64,000 bases of DNA from Fimbriimonas ginsengisoli Gsoil 348 (GCF_000724625.1 NZ_CP007139.1:5084001-5148000); one strand, 5' to 3'. Positions 8,517-16,972 are shown, counted from the first letter of the stretch. A program made the numbers and translations. Notes: generated by a model from the letters alone, not told the origin.

Positions 8517-9224
8517 ATGCTCCCCAAGCGAACGATCAAACGCGTGGTCCCCGGCTCCGACCGAGCCGAGGAGGAAGCGAAGTACCAGCCTGGCGACCCG
8601 CCCGGGCCCGAGAGTGCCCCGCCCGGAGCGATCATCTCGTCCGACACCCGAAGGGAGAACCGAATCCCGCCCGGCCAAGCCCGGACGCGGAAGTGGCCGG
8701 TCCTCGACGCCTTCGGCTCGCCCGAAATCGACCTCGACGAGTGGGAGCTCAAGATCGGCGGTCTCGTGAAGGAACCCAAGACTCTCGATCTGGAGGCCTT
8801 CCAGGCGCTTCCCCGCGCAAAAGTCTTCGCCGACATGCACTGCGTCACTCGTTGGTCACGCCTTGGCAACCTTTGGGAAGGCGTTCCAACGAGCGCGCTT
8901 AAGGAGCTCGTCGAGATCGACGCTAAAGCAACCCACGTCCTCGCTTTCGGCTACGACGAGGGGTGGACGACGAACGTGCCGATCGAGGAATTTTTCGCGG
9001 AAGACGTACTTCTCGCCGACCTCCACGACGGCCGTCCCATTCCGCTCGACCACGGCGGCCCCGTCCGCCTCGTCGTCCCCCGCCTCTACGCCTGGAAGAG
9101 CGCAAAGTGGATCCACGCCATCGAATTCCTTAGCGGCGACCAAGCCGGCTTCTGGGAGAAAGGGGGATATCACATGCACGGCGATCCTTGGAATGAAGAA
9201 AGATTTGGGTCCCGTTGGTGGTAA
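8517..9224 (+). CDS. Sulfite oxidase-like molybdopterin oxidoreductase
   Basis: A 235-residue protein of the oxidoreductase molybdopterin-binding family (sulfite oxidase/MsrP fold). Cys109 in ADMHCVTRWS is the expected molybdenum thiolate ligand, and the following LGNLWEGVPTS and HGGPVRLVVPRLYAWKSAKW segments are the conserved cofactor-binding loops. Unlike MsrP it has no Tat signal or leader, so it is probably cytoplasmic, as in the YuiH-like branch. Partner heme subunit MsrQ is not adjacent. The next gene begins 4 bp after its stop and may be co-transcribed. The electron donor and substrate cannot be told from sequence. Confidence 0.9.
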   Translation: MLPKRTIKRVVPGSDRAEEEAKYQPGDPPGPESAPPGAIISSDTRRENRIPPGQARTRKWPVLDAFGSPEIDLDEWELKIGGLVKEPKTLDLEAFQALPRAKVFADMHCVTRWSRLGNLWEGVPTSALKELVEIDAKATHVLAFGYDEGWTTNVPIEEFFAEDVLLADLHDGRPIPLDHGGPVRLVVPRLYAWKSAKWIHAIEFLSGDQAGFWEKGGYHMHGDPWNEERFGSRWW

Positions 9225-9227
9225 ACC

Positions 9228-9764
9228 GTGCATCCTACGAGACGGCCTGACGTCTTAACTCCGATGGAACTTGTTCGCTATCGTCCCGGAGAGGCGATCC
9301 GTTGGCTTCAGACCGGGGCCGAGAACATCCGCCGGGGCGCCCAAGCCAAGGGGCGCGCGGCCGCTACCGCCTCCGCTCCCGACGCCCGCGCTTTTGGCGA
9401 AAACATTAAGAACGCCGCCGGCGCCCTCATCGACTACAGCAAAGGGGCCTATGCCGACCTGATGCACCGTCAGGCCGACGCGAGCGAGTACGTTCTCCAC
9501 GACGACTACTTCGACATCGTCCGCGGCGGCAACATCAAGACGATTAACTATGATCGCGTCCAGTCGATCGAGTTCACCAAAGACCGCGCGGTTATCAACC
9601 TCGAGAAGGGGACCTCGCTCACGATCAAGCCGTTCGCCCACCTCGTGGCTGGGCGAGCGAAAGTTCCGGTCGGTTGGTCCCGCAACGGCATCGAAGTCCC
9701 GTTCGAGCTCCTCATCGAGGAGCTCGCGGCGAGATGCAAGGTCGAGTTCGAAGAGAAGGACTAA
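9228..9764 (+). CDS. Soluble protein of unknown function
   Basis: 178 residues from the ATG at 9228, or 166 if the ATG at 9264 (MELVRYRPGEAIRWLQ) is used; the latter looks more natural. The first half is basic and Ala-rich, the second half (YFDIVRGGNIKTINYDRVQSIEF...AVINLEKGTSLTIKPFAHL) alternates short beta strands and resembles a PH-like or SHOCT-associated strand pattern, which I regard as a guess. No signal peptide or membrane segment. It follows the molybdoenzyme by 3 bp and its end overlaps the convergent S41 protease end by 4 bp. No family recognised. Confidence 0.7.
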   Translation: MHPTRRPDVLTPMELVRYRPGEAIRWLQTGAENIRRGAQAKGRAAATASAPDARAFGENIKNAAGALIDYSKGAYADLMHRQADASEYVLHDDYFDIVRGGNIKTINYDRVQSIEFTKDRAVINLEKGTSLTIKPFAHLVAGRAKVPVGWSRNGIEVPFELLIEELAARCKVEFEEKD

Positions 9765-11059
9765 ACGCCCTTAAGCTTTGCGATCGCCTTCTCGATGGCC
9801 GGGTCTGGCTTCCCTTCCTCGGCCTTCTCCGTAACCTCGACATCGGGAACGATCGGAGTCTTTTCGAGCCGAACCCCGTTCTTGGACACGTAATCGCTGA
9901 CCGGGAACTGCACCTCGAAGCCGTACGGCAGACGGCGGAACATCGAGGCGAGCACCGCGCCCGCGCTCTGCGCGCCCACGATCGGAGCCCCTAGGTTTTC
10001 ACGTAGCGCCATCGCGCAAATCTCGCTCGCGCTGGCGGAACCGCGGTTCACGAGCACCGCTATTTTCCCGACAAACGGGTCGACCGGCATGTGGCGAGTC
10101 TTGAACTGGTCTTTGACCTCCTTCGCGATCGCGATCGGATCGGCCGACTGGTCTCCGGCATGGTTCTCCGCGTACTGGGCCGCCTCCGAGCGATTGATGA
10201 ACGTTCCCACCACCGTCTGATCGGGCAAGAGCATATTCAGGAGGTGCTGGAGGTTGTTGATAAGCCCTCCCCCGTTCGATCGGAGATCGAGCACCAAATA
10301 CTTCGCCTTTCCGGCCTCGGACATGAGCTTCGCGATGTTTTCCCGCGAGTAACCGCGTGAAAAGCTATGGATCTTCAAGACCGCGGTATCGTCGCCCATC
10401 CAGGTCAGCGTATCTTCGCGAACCGTCGAGTATCGCTCGCGCTTGATCTTGAGCTCCCGCTCCTTCCCATCCTTGTCGCGGAGCTTCAGAGTCATCTCCG
10501 TCCCTTCGTCACCCAGAAGGGCGTCGGAGGCCTCCGGCAACTTGCCGTCTACGGAGACGATGGTCTCCCCCTGCTTGATCCCCGCCACCTCGGCCGGGCT
10601 CTTCGGGAAGACCGACATGATGGTGAGTCCGTCCTTGTCCGGCCGAGTGCCGACTCCAATTCCGATTGTCGAAGTTCGAACCCGGCTTTGCGCCGCCCGC
10701 GGGGGCAGGAACCGAATGTGGCTTACGCCGAACTGACTTAGCGCCCGATTGACCGCCCGCGCGAAGTCGGTGTCTTTCTCCGCCTTGTCGATATCTTCCC
10801 GCTGCTTCTCCAGAAACTCCGGCCATTTCGAGAGATTCACACCCGGAACGAACGCCTGCTTCAGGACGACGTTGCCGAGCTCCGACAAGATCTCTTCTTT
10901 TCGCTCCTTGGTGAGAGGTTCCGTCTTCGGGGCCTCGGGGCCGGTCACGAATGGATTGTTCGGCAGCGTGTTCGGAGGCGAGGTCTGCGCGCGACCCGTG
11001 GCCAACGCCAAAAACATGGCCGGCAGCAGCAGGCCGACGCGGAAGGCGGATTGACGCAT
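9761..11059 (-). CDS. S41-family peptidase with PDZ domain (Ctp-like), secreted
   Basis: 432 residues from the ATG at 11059, which gives a clean signal peptide (MRQSAFRVGLLLPAMFLALATGRAQ); a GTG at 11098 would add 13 residues. A PDZ domain occupies about residues 125-215 (GIGVGTRPDKDGLTIMSVFPKSPAEVAGIKQGETIVSVDG). The S41 catalytic domain follows, with VLDLRSNGGGLINNL and the serine nucleophile in VNRGSASASEICAMAL. Tail-specific proteases of this type cut exported proteins at the C-terminus in the cell envelope. Gene stands alone, tail-to-tail with the preceding gene. Family assignment is strong; the particular substrate is unknown. Confidence 0.93.
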   Translation of the reverse strand: MRQSAFRVGLLLPAMFLALATGRAQTSPPNTLPNNPFVTGPEAPKTEPLTKERKEEILSELGNVVLKQAFVPGVNLSKWPEFLEKQREDIDKAEKDTDFARAVNRALSQFGVSHIRFLPPRAAQSRVRTSTIGIGVGTRPDKDGLTIMSVFPKSPAEVAGIKQGETIVSVDGKLPEASDALLGDEGTEMTLKLRDKDGKERELKIKRERYSTVREDTLTWMGDDTAVLKIHSFSRGYSRENIAKLMSEAGKAKYLVLDLRSNGGGLINNLQHLLNMLLPDQTVVGTFINRSEAAQYAENHAGDQSADPIAIAKEVKDQFKTRHMPVDPFVGKIAVLVNRGSASASEICAMALRENLGAPIVGAQSAGAVLASMFRRLPYGFEVQFPVSDYVSKNGVRLEKTPIVPDVEVTEKAEEGKPDPAIEKAIAKLKGV

Positions 11060-11171
11060 AAGTCCAAGCACTAACGCGTAGTTACGAAGAGAGTTCACCC
11101 GAAGTGCCTAGGGTCAAACCTTTGAGGAAAATAAGGCACTACTTGTCGCCATAAGCGGTCCAAGGCAAGAG

Positions 11172-11900
11172 ATGCTTCTAGCGCGCCTGCCCGAATACCT
11201 TGTGCGTTATCGAACCCGCGCCGCGATTTTGGCGATGGTCACCTTGCTCGCCATCTTCGTCGCCGTCGCCATCGGGCTTCGGACATCCCTTCTGGCGCAC
11301 GTGGACCTTTGGTTTACGAAAGAGGCGCAAGAGCGAAGCGGCGTAGCAATGCGAATGACGATGATCACGATCTCGTCGTTCGGAAATTCCATCACCCTGA
11401 TCGTGGTCGCCCTCGCGACCTCGCTCTTCCTCGCCTCCCGAAAACTAAAACAGGCGGCCGCGTTCGCTTTCGCCAGCCTGATCGGCCTTCCCATCGACTT
11501 TGGACTCAAAGCGATCTTTGCCCGCCCGAGGCCGGGGCAGGACCTCGTAAGCATCCTGCTCCCCGCATCCGGATACAGCTTTCCATCCGGGCATGCCCTC
11601 GGCTCAACCGTCGTCTACGGCTTCTTGGCGTTTCTTTCCTGGGTTCATCTGAAGGAGTACAAAGCAAGGAAACCGGTAACCGTTATCTTCGCGATTCTCC
11701 CGCTCCTCATCTCGCTGAGCCGCGTTTATGTCGGCGCCCACTGGCTCTCGGACGTCGTCGCCGGCGTCACCCTTGGGTTGATTGTGGTGATTTTAATGGC
11801 TCTCACCTACCAAAAATGGGCAAAAGCCGCCCGCCCGGTGGAACCAACCGCGGGACCCTTGGACCCAAACGCGTCGGATTCGTCGTCGTACAACGCGTGA
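11172..11900 (+). CDS. PAP2-family membrane phosphatase
   Basis: 242 residues with about six membrane helices and the full acid phosphatase signature: KAIFARPRP (Lys113-Pro121), PSGH (residues 138-141) and SRVYVGAH (Ser183-His190), then WLSDVVAG. PAP2 enzymes of this length dephosphorylate lipid phosphates such as undecaprenyl pyrophosphate, phosphatidic acid or phosphatidylglycerol phosphate on the outer face of the membrane. The last bases overlap the GTG start of the glycosidase gene (GTGA), indicating one operon. Undecaprenyl-PP recycling is the most likely role but cannot be separated from other lipid substrates by sequence. Confidence 0.92.
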   Translation: MLLARLPEYLVRYRTRAAILAMVTLLAIFVAVAIGLRTSLLAHVDLWFTKEAQERSGVAMRMTMITISSFGNSITLIVVALATSLFLASRKLKQAAAFAFASLIGLPIDFGLKAIFARPRPGQDLVSILLPASGYSFPSGHALGSTVVYGFLAFLSWVHLKEYKARKPVTVIFAILPLLISLSRVYVGAHWLSDVVAGVTLGLIVVILMALTYQKWAKAARPVEPTAGPLDPNASDSSSYNA

Positions 11901-13234
11901 ACCTCGACTCCTCGCGTCCGGCCCCTCCCTATTTCCTCTTTGCCACCGGCATCGAGAATAGTTATCCGACCATCCACAACGGCACGGTGCGCGTGGATGA
12001 AATGGAGGTGTGCGGGCATTACCTCCATTGGCAGAAAGACTTCGATCTCGTCGAGGAGCTTGGGATCCGGTTTCTTCGCTACGGACCTCCCATCCACAAG
12101 ACTTGGCTCGGAGCGGGGAAATACGATTGGAGCTTCGCCGACACGACGTTTGGCGACCTCAGGCGTCGAGACATCGTTCCCATCGTCGACTTGTGCCATT
12201 TCGGCGTCCCGGACTGGATCGGTAATTTCCAGAATCCCGATTTCCCAAACCTTTTCCGCCAATATGCACGCGATTTCGCCGTCCGTTTTCCATGGGCCCA
12301 GCTCTACACGCCAGTGAACGAAATGTTCATTACCGCTACGTTTTCGGCCGCCTACGGCTGGTGGAACGAGCAGCTTAGCAACGACACCGCGTTCGTTAAC
12401 GCTCTAAAGCACATCGTCAAAGCCAACGTGCTCGCGATGCAGTCGATCCTCGAGGTCCGGCCCGACGCGCTTTTCGTTCAGAGCGAGTCCTCGGAATATT
12501 TCCACGCCTCGAACCCCGAGGCGATCCATCCCGCCGAGATTCTCAATGCGAGGCGGTTCCTTTCCCTCGACCTCAATTACGGCCGGCGCGTCGAGTCCGA
12601 GATGTATGAGTTCCTGTTGGACAACGGCATGACCCGCGAGGAGTACCACTTCTTTCTGGGAAACCGGCTGAAGCAGCACTGCATCATGGGGAACGATTAC
12701 TACATCACCAACGAACACCGCGTGAGCCCCGACGGATCGACTCAAGCCTCCGGCGAGGTCTTCGGCTACGACGAGATCACGCGGCAGTATTACTCTCGCT
12801 ATCGTTTGCCGGTGATGCACACGGAGACGAATATTCAGGAGGGGCCAACCGGCGACGAGGCGGTCTATTGGCTTTGGAAGGAATGGGCCAATGTGCTCAG
12901 GCTTCGCAACGACGGGATCCCGATCGTCGGCTTTACCTGGTACTCGCTCACCGACCAAATCGACTGGGACGTCGCCCTGCGCGAGAAGAACGGGACGGTC
13001 AATCCGCTGGGTCTCTACGACCTGAACCGGAAGATCCGCCCGGTAGGAGAAGCGTACAAACAGCTCATTTCAGACTGGAAAGAGGTGCTCCCCACCCAAA
13101 GCGTCTGCCTCCGAATGCACATCTCGTTTCCTAGCGAGTACCGCTCGGAGGCCGACACTCAGTCACGAGAGGAGGCGTCGGATCGAGCTCGCAACGCCAC
13201 CTTGGAACCGGTCTCTTCCGGAGGCGACTCCTAA
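11897..13234 (+). CDS. GH1-like glycoside hydrolase
   Basis: 445 residues from a GTG at 11897 that overlaps the PAP2 stop; the frame is open further upstream but that part is antisense-free shadow of PAP2. It has a family 1 (clan A) glycosidase layout: FGVPDWIGNFQNPDFPNLFRQYA, the acid/base YTPVNEM with Glu142, and the nucleophile strand VMHTETN with Glu310; the end FTWYSLTDQIDWDVAL...GLYDLNRKIRPVGEAYKQL matches GH1 closing strands. The sequence is diverged from classical beta-glucosidases (TPVNEM instead of TxNEP, HTETN instead of TENG). No signal peptide, so cytosolic. The last 30 residues are polar and variable. Substrate unknown. Confidence 0.85.
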   Translation: MNLDSSRPAPPYFLFATGIENSYPTIHNGTVRVDEMEVCGHYLHWQKDFDLVEELGIRFLRYGPPIHKTWLGAGKYDWSFADTTFGDLRRRDIVPIVDLCHFGVPDWIGNFQNPDFPNLFRQYARDFAVRFPWAQLYTPVNEMFITATFSAAYGWWNEQLSNDTAFVNALKHIVKANVLAMQSILEVRPDALFVQSESSEYFHASNPEAIHPAEILNARRFLSLDLNYGRRVESEMYEFLLDNGMTREEYHFFLGNRLKQHCIMGNDYYITNEHRVSPDGSTQASGEVFGYDEITRQYYSRYRLPVMHTETNIQEGPTGDEAVYWLWKEWANVLRLRNDGIPIVGFTWYSLTDQIDWDVALREKNGTVNPLGLYDLNRKIRPVGEAYKQLISDWKEVLPTQSVCLRMHISFPSEYRSEADTQSREEASDRARNATLEPVSSGGDS

Positions 13235-13297
13235 TTCACGGAACGTTGCCCGGCGGACTTTCGCCAAACCGCTAGCCCCAGATTTGGGGCGAGGTTT

Positions 13298-13876
13298 GTG
13301 ATGGATAGACGCATTGATGGAAAGCGAATCGCAATTTTAGCGACCGACGGTTTTGAGCAGGCCGAGCTTCTCGGACCTCGCCGGATTCTGGACGAGGCAG
13401 GCGCCTTGACGGCCGTCGTCTCCGTGAAACCTGGAGAGATTAAAGGTTGGAACGAGTCGGACTGGGGACAATCGGTACCGGTCGATAAGACGCTCGACCA
13501 ATGTTCGCCCGGCGATTTCGATGCCCTCGTTCTTCCGGGCGGGGTGATCAACCCGGACAAGCTGAGGATGATCCCGGAGGCGGTTGCCTTCGTTCGCGGG
13601 TTCTTCGACGCCGGCAAGCCGATCGGCGCGATCTGTCACGGGCCGTGGCTCCTCGTGGAAGCAAATATCGTTCGTGGCCGAACCGTCACAAGCTGGGCCT
13701 CGCTTCAAACCGACCTCCGAAACGCGGGCGCTCACTGGGTGGACCAACGAGTCGTGACCGACCAAGGGATCGTTACCAGCCGAAAGCCAGACGACATCCC
13801 TGCCTTCGGACAAAAACTCATCGAAGAAATCGGAGAGGGCGTCCACGCCAAACGATCCGGCGCGGAACTGTATTAG
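13298..13876 (+). CDS. DJ-1/PfpI-family protein (class I amidotransferase-like)
   Basis: 192 residues of the PfpI/YhbO type. The nucleophilic elbow AICHGPW holds Cys113 followed by His114, and the loop GFEQAELLGPRR supplies the conserved Glu. Proteins of this family act as protein/nucleotide deglycases, chaperones or peptidases; the exact activity is debated. It is preceded by GGGGCGAGG just upstream of the paired ATG codons. It stands alone between the glycosidase and a long inverted repeat, transcribed in the same direction as the glycosidase with a 63-bp gap. Confidence 0.93.
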   Translation: MMDRRIDGKRIAILATDGFEQAELLGPRRILDEAGALTAVVSVKPGEIKGWNESDWGQSVPVDKTLDQCSPGDFDALVLPGGVINPDKLRMIPEAVAFVRGFFDAGKPIGAICHGPWLLVEANIVRGRTVTSWASLQTDLRNAGAHWVDQRVVTDQGIVTSRKPDDIPAFGQKLIEEIGEGVHAKRSGAELY

Positions 13877-13883
13877 GCAGTCT

Positions 13884-14000
13884 GGCATGTGGCATGTGGC
13901 TTGTGGACTGAATGGGATGAAGGGGTGGTTGGGCCGCTTACATCTCAATCAGATTTGTTCCCCCACAGTCCACATGCCATATGCCACATGCCACATGCCA
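13884..14000. repeat. Inverted-repeat element built on GGCATGT words
   Basis: The left arm (13884-13910) repeats GGCATGT and ends GTGGACTG; the right arm (13966-14000) begins CAGTCCACATGCC and repeats the complementary ATGCCAC word. The arms enclose about 55 bp. Layout matches the other word-repeat elements at 17672-17748 and 45659-45757. It lies between the PfpI-like gene and the LacI promoter. Confidence 0.75.
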
Positions 14001-14029
14001 CGGCGCCTCCCGCGCCCGAAATTAAAAAT

Positions 14030-14061
14030 TTGTTTTGTTCTGCTGCAAAGGGATGTACAAT
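14030..14061 (+). promoter_or_regulatory. Candidate promoter of the LacI-family gene
   Basis: TACAAT at 14056-14061 is a good -10 box. Possible -35 boxes are TTGTTT at 14030 or TTGTTC at 14035, with spacing 20 or 15, neither ideal. The expected start of transcription falls within the palindrome at 14065-14092. Confidence 0.45.
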
Positions 14062-14064
14062 ACT

Positions 14065-14092
14065 TCCGAAACGTTTCGCGAAACGTTTCGGA
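14065..14092. promoter_or_regulatory. Perfect 28-bp LacI-type operator palindrome
   Basis: The half-site TCCGAAACGTTTCG is followed by its exact reverse complement, so the whole 28 bp is a perfect palindrome, and each half carries its own GAAACGTTTC palindrome with the central CG typical of LacI-family sites. It ends 8 bp before the ATG of the LacI-family gene, covering the predicted transcription start, which implies autorepression. Confidence 0.8.
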
Positions 14093-14100
14093 TAGCCTAA

Positions 14101-15129
14101 ATGGCCGCAACGATCAAAGACATCGCAAGGCAGTTGAACATCTCGACGAGCACCGTGAGCTACGCCCTTAACGACGGGCCGCGAAACGTGCCGGAAGGGT
14201 TGAAGCAGCGCATCCTGGAGCTGGCGAAGGAGCTCGACTATCGGCCAAACCGTTTGGCCCGATCGCTGGTGACTCGGCGCTCCAACACCATCGGTGTCGT
14301 CCCCCCGTCGACCGAAGCGAACGTTTTCCTCTCCCCATTCGTGCGCCTGACCTGGAACGCGCTCGTCAACGAGGCGGAAGCGCTTGGGCAAGATCTTCTT
14401 CTCTTCACCGGTCACAACCGTAACGACCCGGCGGAGTCCGGAGCCGAGTTGCTGGACGGCCGCATCGACGGCGTCGTTTTTATCGCTCCGCTCCCCGACG
14501 CCAGCGCGATCCCGTTCCTTGCCGAGCGAAACTTTCCGTTCACAACCGTTGCCAGCGGCAGCGCGACCGCGGGCGTCCGCTTTACTTGCGATAACAACGG
14601 CGGCGTGCGCCAAGCCATGGATCATTTGGTGGAAATGGGGCACCGCCGAATCGCACACATCACCGGCAATCCCGCTTCGACGGATGCCCAGCGGCGCGCC
14701 GAGGCGTATCGCGAGTACGTCGCCCAACACGGGCTGGAAGCGCGTGCCGACTACGTCCAGCAGGGGCTCTTTACGGTCGAAAGCGGCTACAACGCGGGCA
14801 AGCGGCTTTTGCGCTTGCCGACGCGCCCTACCGCTGTGTTCGTCGCTAACGACGAAATGGCATACGGTCTCTGCCAGGCGCTTCGCGAAGGAGGGTTGGA
14901 TGTTCCGCGCGAAATGAGCGTCGTAGGATTTGACGACTGCGACATGAGCTACACCTTCAATCCGCCGATAACCACCGTCGAGCAGCCCGTTGCCGAAATG
15001 GCGTCGGCCGCTTTACGGGGCGCGGTCTCGCTCGCCGCCGGGGCCGAGTACATCGCGAGCATCGACTTTCCAACCCGCCTGATCGTGCGAGGATCGACGT
15101 TTCCCATCCAGGAGGTCGCCCTTGCTTAA
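14101..15129 (+). CDS. LacI-family transcriptional regulator
   Basis: 342 residues, the normal LacI/GalR length. The N-terminal helix-turn-helix with hinge reads ATIKDIARQLNISTSTVSYALN...VPEGLKQRILELAKELDYRPNRLARSL. The rest is a periplasmic-binding-protein-like sugar sensor (SNTIGVVPPS, MDHLVEMGHRRIAHITG, PTAVFVANDEMAYGL, MSVVGFDDCDMS). It directly follows the perfect palindrome, so autoregulation is likely. A second CG-centred site, AAAACGTTTT, overlaps its stop codon and could control the downstream prepilin-like and lipoprotein genes. The effector is probably a sugar by family, not identifiable here. Confidence 0.95.
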   Translation: MAATIKDIARQLNISTSTVSYALNDGPRNVPEGLKQRILELAKELDYRPNRLARSLVTRRSNTIGVVPPSTEANVFLSPFVRLTWNALVNEAEALGQDLLLFTGHNRNDPAESGAELLDGRIDGVVFIAPLPDASAIPFLAERNFPFTTVASGSATAGVRFTCDNNGGVRQAMDHLVEMGHRRIAHITGNPASTDAQRRAEAYREYVAQHGLEARADYVQQGLFTVESGYNAGKRLLRLPTRPTAVFVANDEMAYGLCQALREGGLDVPREMSVVGFDDCDMSYTFNPPITTVEQPVAEMASAALRGAVSLAAGAEYIASIDFPTRLIVRGSTFPIQEVALA

Positions 15130-15137
15130 AACGTTTT
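15128..15137. promoter_or_regulatory. Second LacI-type half palindrome (AAAACGTTTT)
   Basis: A 10-bp perfect palindrome with the same central ACGT as the upstream operator. It overlaps the TAA stop of the regulator and lies about 100 bp before the prepilin-like gene start. A role as operator for that gene is inference. Confidence 0.4.
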
Positions 15138-15240
15138 TACTCTCGCTCTCGTCGATATCGGCCATCCGGCCCACTACCTATCTCAGCAATCTAATGGCGC
15201 CCAATGTAGGCGCGCACATGTCCACAGGAGGACTATTACC

Positions 15241-16077
15241 GTGAATCGCAGAAAGGCTTTCACCCTCATCGAGCTACTCGTCGTCATCGCGATCATCGCG
15301 ATCCTCGCCGCCATCCTTTTCCCGGTCTTCGCGCAAGCCAAGCTCGCCGCGAAGAAGACGGTTGCCCTGAGCAACGCAAAGCAGGTCGCAACCGCGAACA
15401 TGATCTACATGGGCGACTACGATGACGCCCTGGTCAAGGAATTCTTCGGATTCCCGGCCGACTGTTCGAGCTGGGGCAGCACGTACTACAACTGGCGTCA
15501 CGTCATGAATCCGTACGTTGCCAAGAGCAACGGCCTGCTTCAAGACCCGACCAACCCATTCCGGGACAAGAACTACTGGACCGAGTCGTTTACCGACGGA
15601 GTCGCCGCGGATCACGAAGTGCTCCCGTCGAACTTCGCCGTCAACAACGACCTGGTGGGATTTGCCAACGGCCACTGCGCCGGCCCTTGGACCCCCGAGG
15701 GTCTGGGCTCCCTCGACCAAATCGACGAGCCGGCGGGGACCATCCTTATGGTTCCGAGCCGCGCTCAGTGGAACGACCTCAAGCCGAGCTTCCTGAGCAC
15801 GATCGAGGCCAAGCCCGACTGGTGTATCCCCCAGGGCAGCGGCTCCGCTTGTCCTTCGGGCAACAACGGGCCGGTTCATGCGGTCGGTAAGCAAGTCTCG
15901 TGGGTATGGGCAGACGGCCACGCGAAGAGCAAGCCGGCCCTTGCCACCCTCGACGCGGCGAACGCTACCCGCGACGACTGGGGTTCCAAGTACGCGATCA
16001 ACCCGCGGACGAACGCCTACTGGACCCAGAAGGATCGCCAGGATGTCGTCGCCTCCGCTTGGGGCGAGTACAAGTAA
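15241..16077 (+). CDS. Prepilin-type N-terminal cleavage protein (pseudopilin-like, H-X9-DG type)
   Basis: 278 residues from a GTG with a strong AGGAGG ribosome site about 12 nt upstream. The leader RRKAFTLIELLVVIAIIAILAAILFPVF is a class III type IV prepilin signal with Phe after Ala/Lys cleavage context and Glu at mature position 5. FPVFAQAKLAAKK following the helix is the form seen throughout Armatimonadota and Planctomycetes. Near the C-terminus HAVGKQVSWVWADGHAKSK is the H-X9-DG motif of the DUF1559-like group. These proteins are exported and probably processed by a prepilin peptidase; function unknown. Flanked by a LacI-type regulator and a lipoprotein, an arrangement that suggests carbohydrate-responsive expression. 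Confidence 0.93.
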   Translation: MNRRKAFTLIELLVVIAIIAILAAILFPVFAQAKLAAKKTVALSNAKQVATANMIYMGDYDDALVKEFFGFPADCSSWGSTYYNWRHVMNPYVAKSNGLLQDPTNPFRDKNYWTESFTDGVAADHEVLPSNFAVNNDLVGFANGHCAGPWTPEGLGSLDQIDEPAGTILMVPSRAQWNDLKPSFLSTIEAKPDWCIPQGSGSACPSGNNGPVHAVGKQVSWVWADGHAKSKPALATLDAANATRDDWGSKYAINPRTNAYWTQKDRQDVVASAWGEYK

Positions 16078-16098
16078 ACCAGCCCGAGCGATCGGGCG

Positions 16099-16128
16099 GT
16101 CCGCCGGTTCCGAAAGGGACCGGCGGAC
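16099..16128. other. Strong intergenic hairpin in prepilin-lipoprotein spacer
   Basis: GTCCGCCGGTTCC pairs with GGGACCGGCGGAC around GAAA, a 13-bp stem. No T-run follows, so it is more likely an mRNA stability element or partial terminator that sets the ratio of the prepilin-like and lipoprotein products. Confidence 0.55.
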
Positions 16129-16149
16129 ATCCTATTTAGAGACCATTCT

Positions 16150-16344
16150 ATGACTAAGAAGCTTTTGTTCCTTGTCCCGGCGCTGGCCGTGATGCTCGTT
16201 GGATGTAATTCGGGCGATACCCCCGTCGAAACCATGAAGGTTGACCAGGTCCCCACGAAAACGGACCCGATGCAAAACGCGATCAAGAGCAACCCGAACA
16301 TGCCCGACAGCGCGAAGAGCGCCATCCTCAACGGGAAGAAGTAA
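16150..16344 (+). CDS. Small lipoprotein
   Basis: 64 residues. The lipobox is visible as LAVMLVGC with Cys17 the lipidation site. The mature part is only about 45 residues, polar and without structure that I recognise (PVETMKVDQVPTKTDPMQNAIKSNPNMPDSAKSAILNGKK). It lies 72 bp after the prepilin-like gene in the same direction, and probably belongs to the same transcript. A small lipoprotein after a prepilin-like protein recurs in related genomes, as far as I recall; this cannot be checked here. Confidence 0.8.
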   Translation: MTKKLLFLVPALAVMLVGCNSGDTPVETMKVDQVPTKTDPMQNAIKSNPNMPDSAKSAILNGKK

Positions 16345-16346
16345 GC

Positions 16347-16745
16347 CTACAACAGAGCCAGAACGGCCGTGTTGAATTCATCCCGGGGGGTGCTCCACTG
16401 CTCCGGGAAAGGCCAATCGTCGGCCTGGAACGTCAATCGCACCTCGGAACCGACCGGATAAAGCGCGAAACAGGCGTCCGTCGTCTTCACCGCCGTGCAA
16501 GCTCCTCCCAAGGTCATCACCAGGGTTGCGTACTCCAGTTCGACTTCCAAAAATGGGCGTCCGCTAATTCCCAGGAAGTAATCGACCAACTGAAGGCTGC
16601 ACCGATCGGCCGCCGTCCGATGGATCCGCACGGTTCGCTCCGCGTCGGGCGCTCCCCCCTCGAAAACTCTAATTTCACTATCCATGTCCTGCGCTCGTTC
16701 CCGTCGACGGTAATTTGGCGTCGCCTCAATTATTCGGTCAGGCAT
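16347..16745 (-). CDS. Protein of unknown function
   Basis: 132 residues from the furthest ATG at 16745, or 112 from the ATG at 16685 (MDSEIRVFEGG), which I prefer since the first 20 residues are basic and unlike the rest. The core (TVRIHRTAADRCSLQLVDYFLGISGRPFLEVELEYATLVMTLGGACTAVKT) alternates beta strands, with no signal peptide or membrane helix. It faces the lipoprotein gene tail to tail with 2 bp between stops. No family recognised. Confidence 0.6.
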   Translation of the reverse strand: MPDRIIEATPNYRRRERAQDMDSEIRVFEGGAPDAERTVRIHRTAADRCSLQLVDYFLGISGRPFLEVELEYATLVMTLGGACTAVKTTDACFALYPVGSEVRLTFQADDWPFPEQWSTPRDEFNTAVLALL

Positions 16746-16943
16746 GGCGCCCGACCACTTCCTTTGAAGGCGATCGACCGAAAAGGGTTCGTCACCCCGT
16801 CATTAAATAGGACCCCTGGTTAGTCGCGCATCGGAGAACCGCCCAGACGAAGGAGGGTCGCCGAAATACGGTCACCTAAAGGCGGGACCGTAAAATCGGG
16901 TTGGATACACTATTGCGCGGAGCCCCGTAAAGGTCCCGAACCG

Positions 16944-16972
16944 GGAACTGTTCGATTAACGATTTTGTCTCT
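16944..16972 (+). promoter_or_regulatory. Candidate ECF-type promoter of the ECF sigma gene
   Basis: GGAACTG at 16944-16950 and GTCTCT at 16967-16972 are separated by exactly 16 bp, matching the general ECF pattern of a GGAAC -35 and a GTC-containing -10. Transcription would start near 16980, where GTCGCGCTAGTGCGAC forms a near-perfect hairpin. Suggests autoregulation by the sigma factor encoded 66 bp downstream. Confidence 0.5.

Noticed and set aside
8288-8869. N-terminal extension of the aldo/keto reductase
   Set aside because: Lies antisense to the molybdoenzyme and spans repeats; family members start at MEYTNLGRTG.
11309-11896. Plus-strand frame before the GH1-like start
   Set aside because: It is an alternate frame within the PAP2 phosphatase gene, whose own motifs are unambiguous.
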